Origin: Flavisolibacter sp.
Lineage (GTDB): Bacteria; Bacteroidota; Bacteroidia; Chitinophagales; Chitinophagaceae
Direction of reading: 5' to 3'
Assembly (NCBI GenBank): GCA_025936195.1
Contig: JAICTW010000251.1
Location: forward strand, 1-5,237
DNA: 5,237 bases
Shown: positions 1 through 5,237 of the stretch, piece after piece
Numbering within the stretch: position 1 is the first letter of the stretch
How the letters are laid out: every line of letters begins with the position of its first letter
Program-made: the position numbers and the translations under genes
The notes under the pieces: generated by a model
Database searches by the model: none
The model's input: only the letters and a program-made list of their open reading frames with translations
What the model was told of the DNA's origin: nothing

Positions 1-210
1 ACTGTCCGTCAAAACAATGGCAAGCCATACATTAGCGATAATGGAAATCACATTATAGATTGCCATTTTCAAAAAATAGAAAAAGTAGATGAACTCAATC
101 GTTCCATTCACACAATTCCCGGAGTGGTTGAAAACGGTTTGTTCCCGAATACAATGGTGAGCAAAGTAATTGTTGCTTATGAAAATGGTGAAGTGAAGGA
201 ATTAATGTGA
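1..210 (+). CDS. rpiA: Ribose-5-phosphate isomerase A, C-terminal part
   Basis: This is the 3' end of a gene that enters from the left edge in frame 1, giving 69 residues before a TGA stop. RpiA interconverts ribose 5-phosphate and ribulose 5-phosphate in the cytosolic pentose phosphate pathway. The visible part carries the family's C-terminal pattern: SDNGNHIIDCHF (residues 11-22, the strand with conserved Asn/Gly/Asp), then a helix with EKVDELNRSIHTI, then the signature PGVVENGLF (about residues 40-48), and a final strand ending VKELM. The protein stops where E. coli RpiA also stops, just after the last strand, so this TGA looks like a genuine terminator. The N-terminal two thirds, with the catalytic residues, lie outside the window. 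The gene converges on the minus-strand genes and is unlikely to belong to the nuo operon. The assignment rests on motif recognition and is secure. Confidence 0.9.
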   Translation, partial: TVRQNNGKPYISDNGNHIIDCHFQKIEKVDELNRSIHTIPGVVENGLFPNTMVSKVIVAYENGEVKELM

Positions 211-334
211 GTTGATGCAAATAAAATGGAAAGAATTATTAAAGAATAATTCTGCATAGACTATTTTACAACTGTAAAAATCAATTGGTGAAATAGTGTT
301 TCTGCAATCTAATACTCTCCTTCAGAGCAAAGAA
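211..334. other. Convergent intergenic gap
   Basis: These 124 bases separate the rpiA stop from the stop of the minus-strand 132-residue gene. Both genes point into the gap, so no promoter is expected here. It is AT-rich, has no convincing reading frame, and contains two short dyads (233-252 and 264-279) that could end transcription from either side. If the rpiA TGA were read through, the frame would close 12 codons later at a TAA (247-249). Confidence 0.6.
233..252. terminator. Candidate AT-rich hairpin between convergent genes
   Basis: A perfect 8-bp inverted repeat, GAATTATT-AAAG-AATAATTC, begins 23 bases after the rpiA stop. A second, weaker dyad, TTTTAC-AACT-GTAAAA, follows at 264-279. 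The position between two convergent stop codons suits a bidirectional terminator. However, the first stem has only two G:C pairs and neither strand shows a clean T-run after it. The call rests on position and symmetry only, and no folding energy was computed. Confidence 0.3.
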
Positions 335-733
335 TTACCGCTCAAAATACGGCACCTCATCATGAGAAACCTCTTCCTTCTGTCGCCAGTAAGCTAATGT
401 TACCACATGCTTATCCGGTGTGCGAAGTAATCTTCCAAAAATTGCATTGATTGGATTGAAAGTAATATCAGTGACACCAACCGTAAATGTTTCAGGAACA
501 AGCGGAGGTGGTGGTGCAGGTTGTTCTGTCTGCACTTCGCCATTTGCAGGTGTTGCAGGTTTTGCAGGTGGCGTTGCTTTTGGTGCAGGTGATGCAGCAA
601 CTACAACTTCATAGCCATTCAATTGAAGTAAATTTTTTAAGAACTCCACTCGTTGCGGAGCAACATTCTTTTCAACGATGGCACACTTAACACCATTCAG
701 TTCTTCAAATTCGTGATTTTTATTGATAGCCAC
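335..733 (-). CDS. Unrecognised 132-residue protein with Pro/Ala linker, downstream of nuoN
   Basis: I do not recognise a named family. The protein has three visible parts. Residues 1-46 look like a small alpha/beta unit (LNGVKCAIVEKN, then a helix around VEFLKNLLQLNG, then YEVVVAA). Residues 48-80 are a low-complexity Pro/Ala/Thr linker containing PAPPPP. Residues 81-132 form a second folded-looking segment with VGVTDITFNPINAIFGR, RTPDKHVVTLAYW and an acidic, aromatic tail. There is no signal peptide or membrane segment, so it is probably cytosolic. The start is taken as GTG (731-733): an in-frame TGA lies three codons upstream and the protein contains no internal Met. It follows nuoN on the same strand after 49 bases, so it may be cotranscribed with the nuo genes, but a role in complex I is only a guess. 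The stop is TAA. The gene is probably real because both flanking segments look like ordinary protein. Confidence 0.7.
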   Translation of the reverse strand: MAINKNHEFEELNGVKCAIVEKNVAPQRVEFLKNLLQLNGYEVVVAASPAPKATPPAKPATPANGEVQTEQPAPPPPLVPETFTVGVTDITFNPINAIFGRLLRTPDKHVVTLAYWRQKEEVSHDEVPYFER

Positions 734-741
734 TTTTAATC

Positions 742-776
742 AGTTTAAAGTTCAAAGTCAGAAGTTCAAAGTCATA
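742..776. repeat. Degenerate heptamer tandem repeat between nuoN and the small gene
   Basis: Five consecutive 7-bp units can be read on the plus strand: AGTTTAA, AGTTCAA, AGTCAGA, AGTTCAA, AGTCATA. Within them, the 13-mer AAGTTCAAAGTCA occurs twice (748-760 and 762-774) at a period of 14. The array fills most of the 49-base spacer between nuoN and the GTG start of the next gene, so it lies in the untranslated leader of that gene on the minus strand (read there as TGACTTTGAACTT). Its function is unknown. It could be a slipped-strand microsatellite or a dispersed intergenic repeat. Confidence 0.6.
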
Positions 777-782
777 ATGATT

Positions 783-2177
783 CTAACCCAATTTCGAAAT
801 GTATTCATATATCCAGCTTGCCAAACCTACCAGTACAATGCCTGCTGCACAAATGCCTAACGCAAAATTTACAGAGCGGCTTCCTTTGATCTTTTCTATC
901 GGTTGCTCATTTTTATCCATGAAGATGGCACGCACTACTCTCAAATAATAATAAAGTGAAACGATCAGGTTTAATGCCACCATCGTAATGAACCAGTAAT
1001 TTCCTTTTGTTGCACCAGCAGTTATCAAAAATAATTTTCCAAAAAATCCTGCTGTTGGCGGAATACCTGCGAGTGAAAACAAAGCAAGAGCCATTGTCCA
1101 ACTTAGAAAAGGATTGGTCTGATACAACCCTTTGTAATGGTCAATATTTTCTTTACCCGTTTTTTCTGAAATCACAGAAGCCACACCAAAAGCAGCAAGG
1201 TTGGAAAACACATAGATCAAAACAAAATAGGTAACGGAAGCGCTGCCAATACCGCCATTACTGCTCATGCCCACCAAAATAAATCCCACTTGTGCAATGG
1301 AAGAAAAAGCAAGGAAGCGTTTGATGTTTTGCTGGCGCAAGGCAAACAAATTACCAGTGACCATGGTAGCAAGCGAAAGGATCATTAGCATGTTGTACCA
1401 CACTTCATTCAGTGGTTGAAATACCTTGTACAATGCCGTGATGAAGATAAACGCAATGGAGCCTTTTGATACCACCGATAAGAATGATCCCACTGCAATG
1501 GGAGAACCTTCATATACATCGGCTGTCCACAAATGAAAGGGGACAACGGAAAGCTTGAAAGCGAATGCAGAAACCACAAACACAAAAGCAAGTATTTGCA
1601 ATGGAGTGGAGCTCAACGCCTGCGGCAATTCAGAAAAACTGATTGTGCCTGTTGCACCGTAAACCAATGAAATACCAAACAACAAAATGCCTGATGAAAA
1701 TGCAGACGACAAGATCATCTTCATGGCTGCCTCAGATGAAATTCGCTTTTCCAGATCAAAATTGGCCAGAGCAGCAACGGGAATTGTTGCCAGTTCCAAT
1801 GATAAATAAAACATTAGCAAATTACCGCTGGAGATCATGAAGAACATTCCAAGCAATGCAGAAAGCAGAAGCATGAAAAATTCAGAAAGATTGGCTGATT
1901 TTTTTAACCAGTCGGCGCATAATAATGAGATGAGAAATACGGCAATGCTTAAAATATTTTTTTGAAATGCAATCAAAGCGTTGCTATAAAACATACTGCT
2001 GAATACCGTTCCTTCCCTGGAAAAAATAAATCCGGCAACCACATTCACAAGTAACAGCACCTGCACCAGCATAAGCAAAGCATCATTCTTCATTCCTTTG
2101 CCAATCTTAATAAAAAGCAAAAGGAAAATAATGACAGCAATCAGCAGTTCATTCTTCAATAATAAAATAGTTTCCAT
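783..2177 (-). CDS. nuoN: NADH-quinone oxidoreductase subunit N (NuoN)
   Basis: NuoN is one of three antiporter-like proton channels in the membrane arm of complex I, which couples NADH oxidation and quinone reduction to proton export. The 464-residue length is typical. It is hydrophobic throughout, with about 14 membrane helices. Residues matching the proton path are present: Glu128 in SLELATIP (TM5), Lys208 in AFKLSVVPFHLW (TM7), Lys238 in VVSKGS (TM8) and Lys381 in AGFFGKLF (TM12). The signature PFHLWTADVYEGSP (213-226) is characteristic of NuoN and separates it from NuoL and NuoM. The ATG start lies 5 bases after the nuoM stop, with no Shine-Dalgarno sequence, and the stop is TAG. The tight spacing implies cotranscription and possibly translational coupling with nuoM. 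All six Trp codons are TGG. Nothing appears truncated. Confidence 0.96.
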   Translation of the reverse strand: METILLLKNELLIAVIIFLLLFIKIGKGMKNDALLMLVQVLLLVNVVAGFIFSREGTVFSSMFYSNALIAFQKNILSIAVFLISLLCADWLKKSANLSEFFMLLLSALLGMFFMISSGNLLMFYLSLELATIPVAALANFDLEKRISSEAAMKMILSSAFSSGILLFGISLVYGATGTISFSELPQALSSTPLQILAFVFVVSAFAFKLSVVPFHLWTADVYEGSPIAVGSFLSVVSKGSIAFIFITALYKVFQPLNEVWYNMLMILSLATMVTGNLFALRQQNIKRFLAFSSIAQVGFILVGMSSNGGIGSASVTYFVLIYVFSNLAAFGVASVISEKTGKENIDHYKGLYQTNPFLSWTMALALFSLAGIPPTAGFFGKLFLITAGATKGNYWFITMVALNLIVSLYYYLRVVRAIFMDKNEQPIEKIKGSRSVNFALGICAAGIVLVGLASWIYEYISKLG

Positions 2178-2182
2178 ACTTA

Positions 2183-3682
2183 TTATTTTACCAGTTGCGA
2201 AAGTTTATGAACGATCACTTCCGAACCAGGTTTGATCAAATCATTTAACCAGAAAGGTGCAATGCCAATCGCAATGATGCCAACCACCAAAAGACCCGCA
2301 GCCAGTTTTTCATTCCATTTGGCATCAGAGAACATTCGTCTCTCTCCTTGCACAGGGGTCAGGGGTGAGGTTGGTCCCATTGCTGTTTTGGTAACGGCTC
2401 TTAAAATATAAACTGCCGTTACTACAATGGACATGCAAGCTGCAATTGTAGCAATGCGATAACCTGCTTCCACGTTTTCCCATGAACCCATGAACACCGT
2501 CATCTCCGCAACAAATCCACTGAAGCCGGGCAAGCCTAATGAACAAAAACCAACAAGGAATAAAACAGTCATGATGAAAGGCATGGTTTTCATCAACCCA
2601 CTCATTTCTGTTACCAGCCTTGTATGCGTTCTTTCATAGATCATTCCAATAACGGCAAAGAAAAGGGCTGTCATCAATCCATGTGATACCATTTGCATAA
2701 CTGCTCCGGTGATGGCAGTTTTGGTGAGCATTCCAATTCCCAATAAAACAAACCCGCAGTGACTAACCGAAGAATATGCGTTGATGTATTTGAGGTCCTT
2801 CTGCATCATGGTAGCGAAGGCTCCGTATAAAATGGCGATTGCTGCAAGGATAATAATGATAAGAGAATATTCTTTTGCAGCATCAGGTAATAAATAAGTG
2901 GCAACTCTTAAACAACCATAACCACCCAGCTTCATTGAAATACCTGCAAGAAACATAGAACCTGCTGTTGGCGCCGAAGAGTGACCATCAGGCACCCAGG
3001 TATGAAAAGGGAACAATGCAGTGAACACACCGAAACCAATAAAGAGGAATGGAAAAATAATTTTTTGTGTTTCAACCGGAATATGAATTTGCGAAAGCTG
3101 AAGCAGATCAAAACTTCTTCCACCTGCAAAATAAACGCCGAGCATTCCAACTAAAACCAGTGATGATCCGCCCATCAACATCAATGCGAGTTTGTTGGCA
3201 CTGTATTCTTTTTTACCGCTTCCCCAAATGCCGATCAATAGATACTTTGGAATGACAGCAATTTCAAGGAAGAAGAAAAGAATGAAAAGGTCCAATGACA
3301 TGAAAAATCCATACGCACCCAAACTCAAAAGGATCAGCAGAAAATAAAACTCCTTTGTCATCTTTTGAATATTCCAGGAAACCAACACACCTGCAAGAAC
3401 TACAAATGCAGTGAGCATGATCATCGCCACAGAAATTCCATCCGCACCCACATGAAAATTAATATGGAGCGAAGAGAACCAGGAATAATTCTGTTGAAAA
3501 ATCATATCATCGAAATTGCCTTGTATCCGTTCATTCCTGAATGCAAACAACAGGGCAAAGGCCAAAACAAATTGAATAGCTGCTCCCGCAAGAGCGATCA
3601 GTTTAACACCTTTCCCATTTTTTGCAAAAAGCAGGGCAATCAAAGTGATCAACGGTACGCCTAATAAATAAAGTAAGTTCAT
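2183..3682 (-). CDS. nuoM: NADH-quinone oxidoreductase subunit M (NuoM)
   Basis: NuoM is the middle antiporter-like subunit of the complex I membrane arm. With the start chosen here it has 499 residues, the usual size, and about 14 membrane helices. The ATG at 3680-3682 is preferred over an upstream one at 3727: it begins with a normal TM1 (MNLLYLLGVPLITLIALLFA), lies 7 bases after the nuoL stop, and avoids a 15-residue polar extension overlapping nuoL. Recognisable segments are the TM5 Glu140 (FFFLEIAVIPKY), the TM7-TM8 signature PFHTWVPDGHSSAPTAGS (225-242), Lys251 in TM8 and Glu393 in TM12 (FVAEMTVF). The TM7 lysine five residues before the PFH proline is replaced by Phe220, while a lysine (Lys146) sits in TM5. 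The loop at about 436-450 carries a Pro/Arg-rich stretch that looks repeat-derived. The stop is TAA. All seven Trp codons are TGG. Confidence 0.95.
   Translation of the reverse strand: MNLLYLLGVPLITLIALLFAKNGKGVKLIALAGAAIQFVLAFALLFAFRNERIQGNFDDMIFQQNYSWFSSLHINFHVGADGISVAMIMLTAFVVLAGVLVSWNIQKMTKEFYFLLILLSLGAYGFFMSLDLFILFFFLEIAVIPKYLLIGIWGSGKKEYSANKLALMLMGGSSLVLVGMLGVYFAGGRSFDLLQLSQIHIPVETQKIIFPFLFIGFGVFTALFPFHTWVPDGHSSAPTAGSMFLAGISMKLGGYGCLRVATYLLPDAAKEYSLIIIILAAIAILYGAFATMMQKDLKYINAYSSVSHCGFVLLGIGMLTKTAITGAVMQMVSHGLMTALFFAVIGMIYERTHTRLVTEMSGLMKTMPFIMTVLFLVGFCSLGLPGFSGFVAEMTVFMGSWENVEAGYRIATIAACMSIVVTAVYILRAVTKTAMGPTSPLTPVQGERRMFSDAKWNEKLAAGLLVVGIIAIGIAPFWLNDLIKPGSEVIVHKLSQLVK
2336..2371. repeat. 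Possible repeat-derived insert inside the nuoM coding region
   Basis: On the minus strand this stretch reads ACCTCACCCCTGACCCCTG followed by TGCAAGGAGAGAGACGA. It is C-rich then purine-rich, and unlike the surrounding AT-rich membrane-protein codons. It encodes TSPLTPVQGERR (residues 438-449) in the loop before the last membrane helix. It contains a short direct repeat (CCCCTGA/CCCCTGT). It also resembles the CCTCACCCC...CCCCTCTCC...GGAGAG palindromic repeats common between genes in many bacteria, though the palindrome here is degraded. It keeps the reading frame. The resemblance is from memory and was not searched. Confidence 0.35.
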
Positions 3683-3689
3683 AGTTATT

Positions 3690-4847
3690 TTATTTCCACA
3701 GGTAAATGAACAGCGCAGCCAATGCAATTACACCAACCAAAGTGTAAATAGCATAAGATTGTACTTTACCTGATTGTATTTTTTTAATTCGTGCTGAAAA
3801 TACCTGGGTTGCATTTCCCGTTGCGTTCACCATTCCGTCAACCACGTTTCTATCAAACCATGCTGCAGGTCTCCCAACAAGATTGAACAAGACTTTTCTG
3901 GTGATGAACAAATAAATCTCGTCAATATAAAACTTGTGATGAGCTATTTTGTAAAGAGAGCTTAATGCATTCTCAACTCTTTCGGGCTTATCGTTTTGCT
4001 TTTTGTACAACATCCATGCAATGGCAATTCCAATAACGCCAACTGTTACAGGAGCAATGGAGAATATAGGATTGAAATGAGATTCCAGTGGTTGACCATC
4101 GGCACTAACAAAATTTCCAAAATGAATGAAACCGGCTAATGCTGCGCCTACGGCAAGAAGAATCAACGGTAAGTTCATTGCTATCGAACCTTTGTGATGA
4201 TGCGCCTCACCCTGGCTCTGTACTTGTGGAGTAGGTTTGTTCCAGAAAATATTGAAGTATAAACGGAACATATAAAAAGCTGTTAGTGCTGATGTAACTA
4301 ATGCTATGTAATAAATGGTTTGATTGTTATTATAAGCTGACAATAAAATTTCTTCTTTGCTAAAAAAACCTGCGAATGGTGGAATGCCTGAAATTGCCAG
4401 ACAGGCAATTAAAAAAGTGATATGTGCAACAGGCAAATATTTTCTTATTCCACCCATGTCCTTCATTTCATTGCTATGAATGAAGTGAATAACAACGCCG
4501 GCACCAAGAAACAATAATGCTTTAAACATGGCATGCGTGAACAAATGGAACATGGAAGCAGTATAACCCAAAGCGTTCTCACCTCCATAACCTGAAACAC
4601 CCAATGCAAACATCATAAAACCAATCTGCGACATGGTGGAGTAGGCCAATACTCTTTTGATATCGGTTTGAGTACAGGCAATGATGGCTGCCAGGAATGC
4701 AGTAACAATTCCCACATACGCAACAAGGTTTAGAGCAGCAGGAGCAGAAAGAGAAAATACCGGGAATAATCTTGCTACCAAATAAACACCTGCTACTACC
4801 ATTGTCGCAGCGTGGATCAATGCAGAAACCGGTGTTGGGCCTTCCAT
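3690..4847 (-). CDS. nuoL: NADH-quinone oxidoreductase subunit L (NuoL), part downstream of the in-frame TGA
   Basis: This is the C-terminal portion of NuoL, the distal antiporter-like subunit of complex I. It is in the same frame as the upstream part and follows an in-frame TGA. The frame is open from 4859; the first ATG (4845-4847) is the family's internal Met in LPDAMEGPTPVSALIHAATMV, not a natural gene start. Numbered from that Met, the 385 residues include the TM8 His12 (IHAATMV), the TM11 set His101/His105/Lys109 (HLFTHAMFK) and the TM12 Lys164-Glu165 (GFFSKEE), matching known proton-path positions. They also include a His-rich loop (AHHHKG), the long lateral-helix region with YKIAHHKFYIDEIY, and a final membrane helix ending FIYLWK. 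The stop is TAA, 7 bases before nuoM. No other stop or frameshift occurs, so this part does not look decayed. Confidence 0.93.
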   Translation of the reverse strand: MEGPTPVSALIHAATMVVAGVYLVARLFPVFSLSAPAALNLVAYVGIVTAFLAAIIACTQTDIKRVLAYSTMSQIGFMMFALGVSGYGGENALGYTASMFHLFTHAMFKALLFLGAGVVIHFIHSNEMKDMGGIRKYLPVAHITFLIACLAISGIPPFAGFFSKEEILLSAYNNNQTIYYIALVTSALTAFYMFRLYFNIFWNKPTPQVQSQGEAHHHKGSIAMNLPLILLAVGAALAGFIHFGNFVSADGQPLESHFNPIFSIAPVTVGVIGIAIAWMLYKKQNDKPERVENALSSLYKIAHHKFYIDEIYLFITRKVLFNLVGRPAAWFDRNVVDGMVNATGNATQVFSARIKKIQSGKVQSYAIYTLVGVIALAALFIYLWK

Positions 4848-4859
4848 TGCATCGGGCAG

Positions 4860-4862
4860 TCA
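4860..4862 (-). other. nuoL: In-frame TGA at a conserved Trp codon of nuoL
   Basis: Reading the minus strand, the codons run CAC ATC TGA CTG CCC GAT GCA ATG GAA, giving PLHI-stop-LPDAMEGPTP. The family consensus at this place is PLHxWLPDAMxGPTPVSALIHAATM, so the stop replaces the Trp. TGG to TGA is a single transition, seen as C to T at plus-strand position 4860. The frame before and after is identical and otherwise intact, making 3690-5237 one gene. Explanations in order of likelihood are a sequencing or assembly error, a real nonsense mutation or strain polymorphism, and local readthrough helped by the weak UGA-C stop context. Reinitiation at the ATG 12 bases downstream is also conceivable. 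Confidence 0.9.
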
Positions 4863-5237
4863 GATGTGCAGAGGGAACATGGCACTTTTACCTGCACCAC
4901 CCATGAACACCAAAGCCAATCCCCATGTTAATGCACTTACACCAAGAAAAGAGGAAGCAATTGCACTATGTAACTCAGGTGAAGTTGGTGAAGTGAATCT
5001 TGCTATGAGGGTATTAAAATCAAGTGTGTTTGCATAGAAGGAAAGAATCAAAATTCCAATCAAAAATCCAAGATCGGCAAAGCGGGTGACAATGAATGCT
5101 TTCTTGGCTGCTGCCACGGCACTCGGACGATCATAATAAAATCCAATCAATAAGAAAGAAGATACACCGACCAATTCCCAGAAAATGTAGATCTGGAAAA
5201 TGTTGGATGACAAGACCAATCCAAGCATGGAGAAAGT
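4860..5237 (-). CDS. nuoL: NuoL, part upstream of the in-frame TGA (5' end outside window)
   Basis: This is the segment of NuoL running in from the right edge. The frame is open to the last base (TFSMLGLVLSS...), so the ATG at 5226-5228 is internal, not the start. By comparison with E. coli NuoL, roughly 115-120 N-terminal residues lie outside. The 125 visible residues cover TM4 to TM7: the TM5 Glu in IFWELVGVSSFLLIGFYY (codon 5175-5177), AKKAFIVTRFADLGFLIGILIL, and the TM7 Lys in GGAGKSAMFPLHI (codon 4887-4889). Both charged residues match those required for proton transfer. Translation would end at TGA (4860-4862), directly after PLHI. A product ending there would lack TM8 onward and the lateral helix, and should not work as NuoL. 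The upstream partners, presumably nuoK and others, lie to the right. Confidence 0.92.
   Translation of the reverse strand, partial: TFSMLGLVLSSNIFQIYIFWELVGVSSFLLIGFYYDRPSAVAAAKKAFIVTRFADLGFLIGILILSFYANTLDFNTLIARFTSPTSPELHSAIASSFLGVSALTWGLALVFMGGAGKSAMFPLHI

Noticed and set aside
494..592. Repeated TGCAGGT motifs as a CRISPR or tandem array
   Set aside because: They are short, irregularly spaced and in frame with Pro/Ala/Thr codons, so they reflect a low-complexity linker.
420..614. Plus-strand Gly/Ala-rich reading frame opposite the 132-residue gene
   Set aside because: It is the mirror of the Pro/Ala linker codons (complement of CCA/GCA-rich sequence), with no independent protein character.
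3683..3727. Longer nuoM start at 3727, overlapping nuoL by 38 bases
   Set aside because: The extra 15 residues (MHWLRCSFTCGNKIT) are polar and match no NuoM N-terminus. The ATG at 3682 gives a normal TM1 and sits just after the nuoL stop.
4845..4847. ATG at 4847 as the true start of a separate short NuoL-like gene
   Set aside because: This Met lies inside the conserved LPDAMEGPTP motif, and the matching upstream half is directly adjacent in the same frame. It is one interrupted gene.
4820..4862. The nuoL TGA as a selenocysteine codon
   Set aside because: The family has Trp here, not Cys or Sec, and I see no clear stem-loop of bacterial SECIS type immediately downstream.
1..5237. A novel defence, mobile or RNA-based system
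   Set aside because: No transposase, recombinase, CRISPR repeat, tRNA/rRNA or toxin-like gene is visible. Apart from the small unrecognised gene, the content is core metabolism.

Overview
The window carries the distal end of a respiratory complex I operon (nuoL, nuoM, nuoN, read on the minus strand from right to left). A small unrecognised gene follows on the same strand. The 3' end of rpiA, read on the plus strand, converges on it from the left edge. The organism looks like a member of the Bacteroidota, probably near Chitinophagaceae. This is inferred from the moderately AT-rich composition, the near absence of Shine-Dalgarno sequences before tightly packed genes, and the style of NuoM (for example IPKYLLIGIWG and LFPFHTWVPDGH). 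It was not tested against a database.

Layout. 1-210: C-terminal 69 residues of ribose-5-phosphate isomerase A. 211-334: convergent intergenic gap with two AT-rich dyads. 335-733 (minus): 132-residue protein with two short conserved-looking segments joined by a Pro/Ala linker. 734-782: spacer occupied mostly by a degenerate 7-bp tandem repeat. 783-2177 (minus): nuoN. 2183-3682 (minus): nuoM. 3690-5237 (minus): nuoL, cut by the right edge at its 5' end and interrupted by an in-frame TGA at 4860-4862.

NuoL, NuoM and NuoN are the three antiporter-like membrane subunits that carry proton translocation in NADH:quinone oxidoreductase. The genes are separated by only 7 and 5 nt, so they are almost certainly cotranscribed. 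The rest of the nuo operon presumably lies beyond the right edge.

The main anomaly is the TGA in nuoL. It sits exactly at a nearly invariant Trp codon (TGG to TGA, one transition) in the TM7-TM8 signature, and the reading frame is otherwise intact on both sides. The other genes here use TGG for Trp, and rpiA ends with TGA at the expected family C-terminus. General recoding of TGA is therefore unlikely. A nonsense mutation or a sequence error is the simplest reading, and local readthrough cannot be excluded. A second point of interest is that NuoM lacks the TM7 lysine considered essential for pumping, while NuoL and NuoN keep it. I found no novel defence, mobile or RNA system in this window.
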